Source: Prorocentrum cordatum
Lineage: Eukaryota > Sar > Dinophyceae > Prorocentrales > Prorocentraceae
Length of the DNA stretch: 64,000 nucleotides
NCBI GenBank assembly: GCA_963575745.1
Contig: CAUYUJ010002772.1
Location: 21,888 to 85,887 of the forward strand
Direction of reading: 5' to 3'
Below, one piece after another: positions 18,370 to 28,490 of the stretch (the first letter of the stretch is position 1; each line of letters opens with the position of its first letter). A program made the translations under genes and the position numbers. The notes under the pieces are model-generated. The model saw only the letters and a list, made by a program, of their open reading frames with translations, was not told the DNA's origin and did no database searches.

Positions 18370-20620
18370 TCGCTTGGCCCCCATGCCGCGGCTGGTGAAC
18401 TCGGCTCGCAGCGTCCAGGGCGTTGAGCTCCGAGGGGACCCATCGGTCGTGAAGCTTGAGCCCGACGGAGAGAACGATGGCAGACGAGAGCCGGCACTGA
18501 AAGTTCATGGCCGGTGTCGACGACCTGCCCTTCGCGTGGGCACAAATCACCGACATGTTATCGCCCAGAAGCAGCACCCGAGTGTTATGAAGACTACAAT
18601 CTCGAGCAACATGTCGCACAGTCCAGGTCCTGGCCCGGGCTTCGAGATGGACCTGGGACCCCGGGACTCCCCGCCAGCGGCCCGCGTAGGCCACAGCCCA
18701 GCTCCGCTCGACCAGGGCCGCCGGGACCTCAGCAAAAGAGCGAGCTCGCCCAAGTCCCAGGATGTTGGCCTCCGAAGCCTCCGAGACCTCCAGCTCCTCC
18801 TGGTGGTCCAAAGCCCGGGACCGAGGCGCCTCTGAGCTACTGAGAAGACCCCGAAAGCGTGCTCGCTCACGAACACGGCCCACAGCGGCGACCTCACCAG
18901 TCTCCCAGCGCGTCGACCCGACTCCAAATCCCCAGCATGACGCATCGTTGCCGAAGACTCGACTCGACCACGGGCGACGCATCGAGGCACGAGCCAAGGG
19001 CAGGAGAGCACGTATCCACCGAACTTCACGATGAACAGATGGCCAGAGGGGCTGACGGCGAGTATAACTCTCGTGGATGAACACATAGACCTTTTCCATG
19101 AGACACAAGAGCTCCGGGAAAAGCGAAAACAGAGCCGTGACATGGCCCACGAAACGCTCCAGCTCCTGCCCTGTGATAGCGGGTCGAACCTCAAGAAGAT
19201 AGTCGGCCGCCAGTTTCAACCTCCAGAAACGATTAGCTTTAGGACGCCATTCCCCCGACGTGCCCACCAAAGTGAAACCAATGAAGTCATTGTCCCCCGC
19301 CTCTGAGGTCTCCAAGGTCGACGCGATCCCAAGGCCCGCGAGCTGAGACTGCATACTGTCGACGTCCGAGGTGGCAACCGACTTAGACTGGGCAATGGAA
19401 ACGAAGTTGTCGATATAAACTCCGCGAAGCGACCCAACGTCGCCAAGAGGCGGGAGCGGGACCTTATCAAGGAGCCACGGGGCCTCGGGGGAAACTTTAT
19501 CGAGCTGATACTGGTTAGCGGCCTGTACAAGAGCCACGGCCCAATTCCAACCCATCGGCACCACGCGAGCCCGCACGCGGGCCCAGCCCCGATTACGAGC
19601 CGCATCTGGAAGCGCGGCGACGAGGTCCGGGGACAGGTGCGCAATAGGAAGGGAGGGCAGGCCGAAAAAAACACCTGTACTGTTCAGGGAGGGTAGACTG
19701 GTAATCGCAGACTTCGACATCGCCCCCGTGCATTACGGGGATCACATGAGGCTCGCATTCGAAGTGAGCGAGAGCCTCACCAGAGGGCAAAACCACACCA
19801 GGAGGCTCGCGAAACCGCAGGTTAGGCACGCGAGTGTCCCAGATCAGGCGAAGAGCACCTGACTTTTTCGAACGAAAAACAAGCCACTTTCTTCGAGCAC
19901 ATCATCGCTGACTTCCACCGCGCCAGCGGCCCAGAGCTCAGAAACGAACTCTCCAAAAAGCTTGGGGTTATCCCGAAGAACGGGATCAAGAAAGAGGCTG
20001 CCATCAAAACTGCCACGGCGAGCGGCAGCCTCCTCCTCAGAAAGTAGGATTGAACGATCTTCAAGCGCAGACTGCAGGGCGGGCGGCAGGCACTCACTCA
20101 GCGCAACTCGCCCAGAGAGCCCCGCGGGGAGCGACACGTTCCCCCGCTCGAAGTTCGCCCGAGCACCGATGGCCATCGCGTCATCCGCGTAGCCGGGCCG
20201 CGTACCCTGGAGCGCCTCCCACGCTCCCAGGGCGCTCCCGCAGTCAGGCGGGGGAGCGACGACGGATCCGCACTGCCGAGCAAGGTGTCGAACGGCCGAG
20301 ACCTGAGCAGAAGTCAAGGACGCAGGCGAGGTCGCCAGCGGCTCGGGCGCGCCCAGCTCGTTCAAGGCGCGGATGCCCTCGAACAGCCAGCCCTCCTGAG
20401 CACGTCGACGCCGAAGCCGCCGCCGCTGGCTCTGGGGCAGGCCCAGCCCGCTGGCACCCCCAGCACAGACCTCCGAGGCGGCCGCCAGGGAGATCGGCAG
20501 AACGTCGCGCTGCCCCATCTGCTGCGAAGCTGAAAACGCCTCAGGGTGGCACCACCTGCCAGCCCTGAACCCCTGGCAAAAGCCCTCGAGGAGGCGGGGC
20601 GGGCCCCCCCGTGGCGGCAC
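18370..20620 (-). CDS. Reverse transcriptase-RNase H of the YR element
   Basis: In order: a pol N-terminus (RGNVSLPAGLSGRVALSECL, SEEEAAARRGSFDGSLFL), RT motifs ESGLFFVRK then GALRLIWDTRVPNLRFREPP, HGGDVEVCDYQSTLPEQY, VPMGWNWAVALVQAANQ and the active-site strand GVYIDNFVSIAQ (Y-I-D-N in place of YxDD). RNase H follows with its acidic residues: FGNDASCWGFGV, VHLEARART, LLLGDNMSVICAHAKG and VPSELNALDAASR. Frame changes occur at an A-run near 19870 and a T7 run near 19660; the second restores the original frame. No ATG is needed if pol is made by readthrough of the TGA at 20624-20626, in the same frame as gag; otherwise that stop is a lesion. Confidence 0.85.
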
Positions 20621-20623
20621 AAG

Positions 20624-21943
20624 TCAGATGAAAGCAGGCCCCCAGGCCTTCCCATTGGGACCGTTGGGCTGCTTCATTGGATCAGCCGTCGTCAGTCCCG
20701 TGCCTTCTCCTTTGGCCACCGCGGCCTCCTCGCGCGCCTTGCCGCGCTCCGTCAGCACGACGGCGGAGGCCGCCAGCTCCTTCGCCGCGTAGTCTTCAAG
20801 CTCAGATATGACGAAAGCGCTGCTCCTCAGAGTCATCACGTCGAAGAGCAGCGAGCGCTCGCTCAGCCCGTCGTCACCGTCCGAGCCGCCTGTGTCCACC
20901 TCTCGTAGCAAATCCTTGTCGGCGCTCTCCCACGTCTGAACACGTCGGCTCGGGAGCTCGAGCGTCACAGAGTTGCAGACCTGCATCGGATCGATCGTCA
21001 TGTCCACCTCCAGGGGCTGGGACACCAGCAAGTACTTGTCCACGTCGACGTCCGTCGCCGACGGCCCCAGCACGGGGCGCCACCAGTAGTGCCGTTGCCT
21101 CGAGCTGTGAGTGCCCTCGTAGATCCGCTCCGCCGGGCAAGACGTCGAGCACGGACCCTCGATCTCCCAGCTTCTTCCGAAGTCGACAAGCCTCATGTCC
21201 TTCCGCTTGAAGGTGCGGCGCACGTCGGACTCGAACTCGACTAACCCCAGCGAGCCGGAGGGAACGTCACCAAGCCCCACACTGTCACGAGACTCCATCG
21301 CGCACCACTTCGCGGCGGGCCCGGCACTCGCGCCCGCCGCGGGCGACACAGCCACAGGGGCCACCGCCCCGGCAGGACTCAGGCCCCGCGCGGGAGCCTC
21401 CCCGGGGCCCACGCAATACTGCCTGTCCTGACCGAAGCGGTAGTGGTCGACCAGGTAGTGAAGGGACGCGCCCGCCGTCACGGGCGCTGGTCCCTTGGCC
21501 AGGGACCGCCCCAGGTCGTCGGCCCCGAGGTAGTCCTCCTCGAAGATGTCCCAGTCTCGGGAGACGGTGACCCGCTCCGCGGCGAGGGACACGAGCGTGT
21601 CGTTCACAACCGGCGAGACGCCCAAGCCGCGGCGGTCGAAACTGCAACCGATCAGCAGGCCAGGCATGAAGGCGATGACCACGCCGAACGCCAGCCGCCC
21701 GACCAAGGCCGTGAGCCCACTCCCCGCGACGGCCGCCGAGTGACAGTGGTAGTCGCACTGGCAGACGCACTGGCTCGAACACCCGACCCGCTCCGCCAGG
21801 AGACGACACTCCCCGCTGACCGGCGCCACAGCAAGCGGAGCCGCGGGCCCTGCGAAGGTGCACCCGACAGGCGTGGGCCACAAGAGTGCACGCAGGAAAG
21901 AGAGCTCTCGGAGTGCTGAGAAGCCGAGAAGGAGAGCTTCCAT
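20624..21943 (-). CDS. gag-like ORF of the YR element
   Basis: A 439-codon frame starts at ATG 21943 (MEALLLGFSALREL), 13 bp inside repeat A1, and ends at TGA 20624-20626. It has a Cys/His-rich patch (CSSQCVCQCDYHCHSA), a hydrophobic stretch (ALVGRLAFGVVIAFMPGLLI) and an acidic middle part (DWDIFEEDYLGADDLGR). No canonical CCHC knuckle is seen. Position as first ORF and in-frame linkage to pol support a gag role, probably the nucleoprotein coat of the element RNA; sequence alone does not prove it. Confidence 0.6.
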   Translation of the reverse strand: MEALLLGFSALRELSFLRALLWPTPVGCTFAGPAAPLAVAPVSGECRLLAERVGCSSQCVCQCDYHCHSAAVAGSGLTALVGRLAFGVVIAFMPGLLIGCSFDRRGLGVSPVVNDTLVSLAAERVTVSRDWDIFEEDYLGADDLGRSLAKGPAPVTAGASLHYLVDHYRFGQDRQYCVGPGEAPARGLSPAGAVAPVAVSPAAGASAGPAAKWCAMESRDSVGLGDVPSGSLGLVEFESDVRRTFKRKDMRLVDFGRSWEIEGPCSTSCPAERIYEGTHSSRQRHYWWRPVLGPSATDVDVDKYLLVSQPLEVDMTIDPMQVCNSVTLELPSRRVQTWESADKDLLREVDTGGSDGDDGLSERSLLFDVMTLRSSAFVISELEDYAAKELAASAVVLTERGKAREEAAVAKGEGTGLTTADPMKQPNGPNGKAWGPAFI

Positions 21944-21955
21944 AAGGTTCTGACT

Positions 21956-22023
21956 TGAACCAAAAAGCCTGCAGAGCGGAAAACGGATGACGAGGCCAGG
22001 TCATTTCCGTGGGGCACAAACAT
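21956..22023 (-). repeat. Split direct repeat A1
   Basis: 68 bp identical to A2. Its outer end is CAAACAT, directly joined to CATCATCGCC of the interrupted microsatellite. Confidence 0.92.
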
Positions 22024-22056
22024 CATCATCGCCATCGCCATTAGTTCCCATTTCCG

Positions 22057-23436
22057 CACACCCCTCACACGTTTCGTGGCCCCATAGGGAGCTCCACCGA
22101 AGGCCCCAGTGGCAGGGTTCGCATGCCGCCCCCACCCCAGTTTGGCACACCCCTCACACGCTTCGTGGCCCCATAGGTAGCTCCACCGACGGCCCCAGTG
22201 GCAGGGTTCGCATGCCGCCCCCACCCCACTTTGGCACACCCCTCACACGTTTCGTGGCCCCATAGGTAGCTCCACCGAAGGCCCCAGTGGCAGGGTTCGC
22301 ATGCCGCCCCCACCTCACTTTGGCACACCCCTCACACGTTTCGTGGCCCCACAGGGAGCTCCACCGACGGCCCCAGTGGCAGGGTTCGCATGCCGCCCCC
22401 ACCCCACTTTGGCACACCCCTCACGCATTTCGTGGCCCCATAGGTAGCTCCACCGAAGGCCCCAGTGGCAGGGTTCGCATGCCGCCCCCACCTCACTTTG
22501 GCACACCCCTCACGCGTTTCGTGGCCCCATAGGTAGCTCCACCGAAGGCCCCAGTGGCAGGGTTCGCATGCCGCCCCCGCCCCACTTTGGCACACCCCTC
22601 ACACGTTTCGTGGCCTCATAGGGAGCTCCACCGAAGGCCCCAGTGGCAGGGTTCGCATGCCGCCCCCATCTCACTTTGGCACACCCCTCACACGTTTCGT
22701 GGCCCCATAGGGAGCTCCACCGACGGCCCCAGTGGCAGGGTTCGCATGCCGCCCCCACCCCACTTTGGCACACCCCTCACGCATTTCGTGGCCCCATAGG
22801 GTGCTCTACCGAAGGCCCCCGTGGCAGGGTTCGCATGCCGCCCCCACCCACTTTTGCACACCCCTCACACGTTTCGTGGCCCCATTGGGAGTTCCACCGA
22901 CGGCCCCAGTGGCAGGGTTCGCATGCGTCCGCGCCACCCATGTCGACACACCCTTGACACGTTTCGTGGCCCCATAATGAGCTCCACCGAAGGCCCCAGT
23001 GGCAGAGTTGGCATGCCGCCCCTCGCCCATTTCGGCCCACCCCTCACACGTTTCGTGGCCCCATAGGGAGCTCCACCGAAGGGGCCCCAGTGGTTGCGTT
23101 CGCATGCGTCCCCACCACCCATTTCGGCACACCCCTCATACGTTTCGTGGCCCCATAGGGAGCTCCACCGAAGGCCCCAGTGGCTCCCCACCACCCATTT
23201 CGGCACACCCCTCACACGTTTCGTGGCCCCATAGGGAGCTCCACCGAAGGCCCCAGTGGCTGCGTCGCATGCCTCCCCACCACCCATTTCGGCACACCCC
23301 TCACACGCTTCGTGGCCCCATAGGGAGCTCCACCGAAGGCCCCAGTGGCAGGGTCCGCATGCCTCCCCACCACCCATTTCGGCACACCCTTCACACGCTT
23401 CGTGGCCCCATAGGGAGCTCCACCGAAGGCCCCAGT
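22057..23436. repeat. 89-bp satellite S2, locus 1
   Basis: About fifteen tandem 89-bp units containing CACACCCCTCACACGTTTCG, TGGCCCCATAGGGAGCTCC and AGTGGCAGGGTTCGCATGCC, with small variants (GGAGC or GTAGC; ACGTTT or GCATTT). Units after about 23080 are shortened or altered. Long open frames on both strands arise because 89-bp units shift frame and lack stops; they are not genes. Confidence 0.96.
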
Positions 23437-23545
23437 GGCGCGGTGCCTATGAGAAGAGGGGCCTAGTTTGCGTGCCCCCTCCTGCGTCTCATATCCGTGC
23501 GGTACTCGCAGCTGCATATGGTTGGGTCCTTCGCCAGGCTAATTT
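23437..23545. repeat. Junction J2, copy 1
   Basis: About 110 bp (GCGCGGTGCCTATGAGAAGA... to ...CTTCGCCAGGCTAATTTT) connects the 89-bp array to the 20-bp array. A close copy is at 46158-46267 in the same position relative to both satellites. Confidence 0.9.
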
Positions 23546-24443
23546 TGTTGGCCGGGTGTAATTTTTCCCATGTCGGATCAAAATTTCCTCTGGTCGGGTC
23601 TAGTTTTCCCCTGGTCGGGTTTAGTTTTTCCGTTGGTCGGTTCTAGTTTTTCTCTGGTCGGGTTTAGTTTTCCCTGATCGGGTCTAGTTTTTCCCTGGTC
23701 GGGTTTAGTTCTCCCTGTGGTCGGGTCTAGTTTTTCCCTGGTCGGGTCTAGTTGTCCTCTGGTCGGGTTTAGTTTTTCCCTTGGTCGGGTCTAGATTTTC
23801 CTTTGGTCGGGTCTAGTTTTTCCTTGGTCGGGTCTAGTTTTCCCTGGTCGGGCCTAGTTTTCGCCTGGTCGGGTCTAGTTTTCCTCTGGTCGGGTCTGAT
23901 TGTTTCCCCTGGTCGGGTCTGGGCTTCCCTGTGGTCGGATCTAATTGTTCCCTGGTCGGATCTAATTTTTCTTTGGTCGGGTCTAATTTTTTCTTTGGTC
24001 GGGTCTAGTTTTTCTCTGGTCGGGTTCAGTTTTTCCCTGGTCGAGTCTAGTTTCCCCTGGTCGGATTTTGTTTTCCTCTGGTCGGGTCTACTTTTTCCCT
24101 GGTCGGATCTAGTTTTCCACTGGTCGGGTCTAGTTTTCCCCTGGTCGGGTCTAGTTTTTCCTTTGGTCGTGTCTAGTTTTTCTCTGGTCGAGTAGTTTTC
24201 CCTGGTCGGGTCTAGTTTTCCCCTGGACGGGTCTAGTTTTTCCTTTGGTCGGGTCTAGGTTTTCCCTTGGCAGTTTTTTTTGTTTTGTTCCTCTCCCCTC
24301 TGGTCGGGTCTAGTTTTCCCCTGGTCGGGTCTAGTTTTTCCTTTGGTCGTGTCTAGTTTTTCTCTGGTCGGGTGTAGTTTTCCCTGGTCGGGTCTAGTTT
24401 TTCTCTGGTCGGGTCTAGTTTTTCCCTGGTCGGGTCTAGTTTT
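23546..24443. repeat. 20-bp satellite S1, block 1b
   Basis: About 43 further units of the TGGTCGGGTCTAGTTTTCCC family in the same orientation as block 1a. It ends in TTTTTTTTCGGGTTG-type sequence (24450-24650), which resembles the complement of the CAACCCGAAAAA sequence just left of block 2a. Confidence 0.95.
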
Positions 24444-25306
24444 GAGCTGCGTTTTTTTTTTCGGGTTGACAAGGTTTTTTTTTTCGGGTTGGCGTGCTGC
24501 GGAGGCCCCAGCCCCCCCCAAAAAAAAAACCCAACCCGGAAAAAAAAAAACGGATGGCGAGTTATTTAATGGGTTGAGTTTTCTTTCTCGGGTTGAAAGG
24601 GTTTTTTGGGGGTATGTTTTTTTCGGGTTGTAGTGTTTTTTTTTTTGGGGGGGGGGGCTGGGCCGGGGGAAGTCAAGGCTTCAGGACTTCCTAGACATTC
24701 CCGGGAAATTAGGGGTCCGGGCCCCTAAGTGCCCGCCAACCTCTCTACTTTCAGGTTGCAGGGCTGCATGAGCTTTGCTGCGTTCCCTGGATGTTCCGAA
24801 ATGGGCGGGGGGACGCCGTGCGAAGTTTGTCTCTCGCACCGTAGGCGGAGCCCCCCTGGCGAGCACGATCTGCGTGAGGGGCGTGCCGGAATTGGCGGGA
24901 GGACGCTACGTGAAGACGGGGATTATTTGGGGCTTTAGGTGGCGTCTCGAGCCGTGGTCTCCATGATCTTGGAATTGTGAGGATGGGTGATGCGAATCGG
25001 ATGGTAGCTTTCAGCTTTCGCTGGGATGGCGGGTCGCGGAGAAGGAGGAGGGCTTGGAGAAGCGTCGTAGTTTGAGAAACTCCGAAACCCAGGGGCCCAG
25101 GAACCTAGGAACTCAGGCACCTAGGAACTCAAGAGGAACGGAGAAACTTAGGAACCCAGGAACCCAGGAAACTAAGACGAAAGGCGGGTCGAAGCAAATT
25201 GGAAGCGCTGCGGACGTGCAAGGGTGTTTCGAGGAGAAGGGCACTTGCGTCCAGTCCTGGCGGGATCGAGATTTCGGAGCAGGGGGCGTTGTAGAATGTA
25301 GGGCAA
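24444..25306. other. No gene recognised; homopolymers and decamer repeat
   Basis: Runs of T, A, C and G with CGGGTTG (24450-24660), then unremarkable sequence, then a short degenerate repeat of CCTAGGAACTCAGG type at about 25085-25175. Confidence 0.5.
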
Positions 25307-27745
25307 ATGCCCGAAAGGCGCGGAGGTTTCGGAGATGGGGGGGGACGCCGAGAATGTTTGACGGCAGACGTTCCTACAACCCCTCACTCCTATCAGCGTC
25401 CCGGGGGCGGTCTCGCTGTTGAGGCGGAAGATGCGGCCGAAATTGCGTGCCCCCCTGGCAACAGTATCGTGGCGACAGTCGGGAATGCCGCAGAGGGCGC
25501 GCCTGCGCTCGGAGACCAGCCTCCCCCCGAGAGGAGGTCCACGACGCTTCCCCGAGCGGGTGGTGGAGGATATCTTCGGCCTCCTCGCAGCATAGAGAGT
25601 CAGGAGTTCACACTGGAACGTGCGGCCTTCAGCTGCAGTAGTCCCCTGGGAGTGCTACAGACTGAACAGGCGGTCGTCAGCCACAGCGCGCCGGCGCCTT
25701 CCCCTCCAGGAGACAACCACGCAGGCGTTCCTACAACCCCTCACTCCTATCAGCGTCCTGGAGGCGGTCTCGTTGTTGAGGCGGAAGATGCGGCCGAAAT
25801 TGCGTCCCCTCGCTCCTACCAGCGCCCTGGGAGCAGAGTCTTGGCGGACGCCGAATATGCGCCCGAAATGGCGCACTCTCCTGGCAACACCATCGCGACG
25901 GCAGTTCGGAATGCTGCGGACGGCACTGCGGAAATCGGATACATTCCGCGCGCAACAGACGGCCAGGAGGTCGTAAATCCAAACGCGGCCGTCAGTTGTT
26001 ACAAGTCTCGCGTCGTGGGGGTGCGTGAAAGTGTGACTGACAGCGGCCCTGGGCGCTCACGATTGGAGGTTTCGCTTGACTCCTGGAGGTGCGCGCGGGC
26101 CACAGACGGGCGCGCGTTTGCGATCGGCACAGACCCCCCAGCCAACGCCTCCGAGGCCATCCCCTTTGCCGACGGCCGATACGGAGCCCATTACTTGCAA
26201 AGCCTGGGGCTGTCGATACATCTGGTTGGCGGCGAGACCCAACAACGCCCCGCTGCGACTCCGCCCGCCGCCGTCCCTGGTACTTTCGAAGACCCCTCGC
26301 TGGGGAACCACGAACATGCCTTGCAGAGGCAGGACGTCGAGGCCATCCGCCAGCTTGTCGAGAGAAGTCCCTTCGCGCCCATTCGCCCTCGCTCCCCTGT
26401 TAGCGAATCCGCCCGAACGGACAGCGAACCGCAGCCACTCCCTCTCGAAGGCCGGGCCACGCTGAGGAAGGCGACCCCCGTCCTGGCGAAAGAAACGGTG
26501 TCTGACAACGTGCCTGGGCCAGGTACGACCCGCAGCACTCCCACACATGGCGAAAGTCACGCTGCGACAGATGGGGGCGCGCTCGTGGACGAGGGCGGGC
26601 GCGGGTCTGAAGGCGAGCGCCGACGGGAGGGGCCTGCCCCCGCTTGCCACAGTGCAGCGTTCCTCTCCGCCCCAACTGCTGGAGGCGACTCGGCCTTTAC
26701 CTGGCGGCTAACCGCGCGGCCCGCGCCAACCCGCAAGTCCCCGCCAGACTGCCGTGCCCCAGTAGCCGCCGCGCCTCGCGAAGCCATAGTCGATTCCGGC
26801 GGCGGACCCAACCGGTCGGAACAGTCGCCGAGCAGCGAACGTGAGCAGCATGCGGAGCAGGAGCCGGAAGAGCCCGATGAGCAGGAGCTGCCGGCCGCCC
26901 ACGGGGAGGGCGCGGAAGTGGCGCCAGCACAGGAATGGGAGCATGGGCAAGAACAGGAACAGGCAACCACCCACCGCCACACTCCCCTGGCTGACACTAC
27001 TTGCCCTGGCCCCTCCCTCCCTGGCAATGGCGCGAGCTCGAGCGCCGAGGAACAACGGCAGCGCGGCCGGAACGTTCCCCCAGCGCGTCTTCGTGGCAGC
27101 AGGTGGACGCCCTGCCTAGCCTCTGTGACTGGCGACCTTCCAGTCTCCCCGCCGCCCCTGGGCCGAAACCTGGCCCGTAGCGACGCCGACCGCGCTGGCG
27201 GGTCTGGCGGGCGGCAGACGGCAGGCGGCGGACGCAGCAGCAGCAGCCGCAGAAGCAGCAGCAGGCGCCGCGCCGAGGACCAGCCGCTGACCACCCCGCC
27301 CCTGGTAGCGGGCCCCGCCGCGCGTCACTGTCCAGAACCTTTAGACCCAGACACGGGGCAGCAGCTATATAAAGCTAAGTGGGACCCCCCCGGGGAGACA
27401 CCTGGCGAGGCGATTAAGCGGCTCCAGGTCACCCTGGGGGCGAGGTTCACAGAAGCCTGGCACGCGTTCGCCCAGCAGCACGCCATGCCTGGCAGCAGAG
27501 GCGCGCTCGACCCGCGGCGGCACGACCAGCAAACGTGCGTCAATTTCCTGTCCTCCTTCCGCAGCCATAACTGCGACGTGCGGGCCATGGGCGACGCGCT
27601 GGACCTCGGCGTTGACTGGGCGCAGTTGCGGCTTCGGTACCTGGGTGGAAGTGGCGGCGCGGGCAGGGGGCGCCAGGCGGCGAAGGGCCACGCTGATCGC
27701 CGCGCACCCAGGAGGGACCAGAAACAGTGGAAGGTCGTCACCTAA
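25307..27745 (+). CDS. Hypothetical 812-codon protein with internal repeats
   Basis: The longest uninterrupted plus-strand frame outside repeats. The N-terminal third has internal duplication: VPTTPHSYQRPGGGLAVEAE (about 25370-25430) and VPTTPHSYQRPGGGLVVEAE (about 25727-25786), each followed by DAAEIA, with a third degenerate copy (SPRSYQRPGSRVLADAEY, about 25804). The middle is Pro/Ser/Glu-rich, with an Arg/Ser block (SSSSRRSSSRRRAEDQ, about 27236-27284). The C-terminus is compact (DPDTGQQLYKAKWDPPGETP, AIKRLQVTLGARFTEAWHAF, TCVNFLSSFRSHNCDVRAMG, DLGVDWAQLRLRYLGG), ending at TAA 27743-27745. The C-terminal part looks like a folded domain, but I cannot name it. The real start may lie at a later ATG or upstream. 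Lack of stops over 2.4 kb in a window full of broken frames suggests a living gene. Confidence 0.6.
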   Translation: MPERRGGFGDGGGRRECLTADVPTTPHSYQRPGGGLAVEAEDAAEIACPPGNSIVATVGNAAEGAPALGDQPPPERRSTTLPRAGGGGYLRPPRSIESQEFTLERAAFSCSSPLGVLQTEQAVVSHSAPAPSPPGDNHAGVPTTPHSYQRPGGGLVVEAEDAAEIASPRSYQRPGSRVLADAEYAPEMAHSPGNTIATAVRNAADGTAEIGYIPRATDGQEVVNPNAAVSCYKSRVVGVRESVTDSGPGRSRLEVSLDSWRCARATDGRAFAIGTDPPANASEAIPFADGRYGAHYLQSLGLSIHLVGGETQQRPAATPPAAVPGTFEDPSLGNHEHALQRQDVEAIRQLVERSPFAPIRPRSPVSESARTDSEPQPLPLEGRATLRKATPVLAKETVSDNVPGPGTTRSTPTHGESHAATDGGALVDEGGRGSEGERRREGPAPACHSAAFLSAPTAGGDSAFTWRLTARPAPTRKSPPDCRAPVAAAPREAIVDSGGGPNRSEQSPSSEREQHAEQEPEEPDEQELPAAHGEGAEVAPAQEWEHGQEQEQATTHRHTPLADTTCPGPSLPGNGASSSAEEQRQRGRNVPPARLRGSRWTPCLASVTGDLPVSPPPLGRNLARSDADRAGGSGGRQTAGGGRSSSSRRSSSRRRAEDQPLTTPPLVAGPAARHCPEPLDPDTGQQLYKAKWDPPGETPGEAIKRLQVTLGARFTEAWHAFAQQHAMPGSRGALDPRRHDQQTCVNFLSSFRSHNCDVRAMGDALDLGVDWAQLRLRYLGGSGGAGRGRQAAKGHADRRAPRRDQKQWKVVT

Positions 27746-28490
27746 AGCCGCGGGCGCGCCCGCCCTTGTTTCACCCTAATTCACTCTGGCTTCTCCTGGG
27801 TGTGGCCGTGACCCGGCCTTCCAGCGGGCAGCCTTATGCAGCTTAGGTTCTGTGCGGTCGCGACAGGGTCGGGTGTGGTCTATCCTACTTGGCTCCTGGC
27901 GTTGCCAACAGGTCCACAGGTGTCACAGATGGCACACTTCGGATGACTGTTGGTCGTGCGTCGCATCCGCTGGCGCCGCCTTCATTGTCCCGGTGTCACT
28001 CGCCATTGGCTGCGCACGTGCACCCTGGGTACATTTTTGGCATTGGGTGTGGTCCATCCTGCTCGGTTGCATTGCTATGTATTCACAGGTCTTGCTATGC
28101 TATGCATGGACCACGGTGCACATGATTGCTCCTGGGACGCAGGTTTACCTACCTTTGAGCGGTCATTGCTTGATCTGTCAGTGTGCGACGCTTCGGCTGG
28201 CGCCTCTTCAGATTTCGCGCCATTTTGGCAGCGCGTGTCAGGTTTGGCTAATTTGGTGCTCCCTGGGTTTCCCTGGGTCACCTTGCAGCTCTGCCCTGGG
28301 TTCAGCTCTCCCTGGGATCATCCTCACCCTCGCCGCAGTTGCTGCTTGCTGCATCCGGCGCCGCCGCGGCCGCCTAGTCGCGCGCGCTAGCCGTCGGTAA
28401 TTTAAGCCGGTCGCGGCCCGACCTACTTCGCCCGCCGCTGGCGCGTTCGCCTGCGGCCTTTTTTGTGTTATTGTTTTTTTTCCCAGACGA
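27746..28490. other. Presumed 3' flank, no gene recognised
   Basis: Less GC-biased sequence after the 812-codon gene. GTGTGGTCTATCCTACTTGG (about 27875) and GTGTGGTCCATCCTGCTCGG (about 28048) are similar, hinting at a degenerate 170-bp duplication. Short frames here show no known domain. Confidence 0.4.

Larger units (their letters stand above)
16225..22023 (-). mobile_element. YR retroelement with DNA methyltransferase (DIRS/Ngaro-like)
   Basis: A 5.8-kb element transcribed right to left. Its ends are split direct repeats: A1 (21956-22023) at the 5' end, then coding sequence, then B1 (16393-16466), A2 (16328-16395) and B2 (16225-16298) at the 3' end. This A1-ORFs-B1-A2-B2 layout is the one known for PAT/Ngaro-type tyrosine-recombinase retroelements. 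Coding order is gag, RT, RNase H, tyrosine recombinase, DNA cytosine methyltransferase. Gag and most of pol share one frame, interrupted by an in-frame TGA (20624-20626) and frame changes near 19870, 19660, 18370, 17790 and 17345. It is inserted in the CAT tract of a composite satellite, and CAT is present at both ends and at the B1/A2 joint. Repeats are identical between copies, suggesting a recent insertion despite the frame breaks. Confidence 0.88.

Noticed and set aside
18452-18474. CCGTCGGGCTCAAG on the minus strand, resembling a spliced-leader relic
   Set aside because: It lies inside the RNase H coding region (VGLKLHDRW), where the codons explain it; no cDNA start follows.
19860-19880. 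Programmed -1 frameshift site at the A-run in the YR element pol
   Set aside because: The A-run is not in the phase of a canonical X-XXY-YYZ slippery heptamer, and a second shift near 19660 restores the frame, so indels explain it better.
22053-23436. A CRISPR-like array (regular 89-bp period)
   Set aside because: No constant-repeat plus variable-spacer pattern; the whole unit is repeated and the context is eukaryotic.
22065-23466. Overlapping frames with repeated CHWGLRWSSLWGHETCEG, looking like Cys/His repeats
   Set aside because: The 89-bp satellite generates them in every frame on both strands.
10771-24443. A telomere or interstitial telomeric array
   Set aside because: The 20-bp unit and the CCCGAA-type repeats do not contain TTTAGGG or a plain telomeric repeat.
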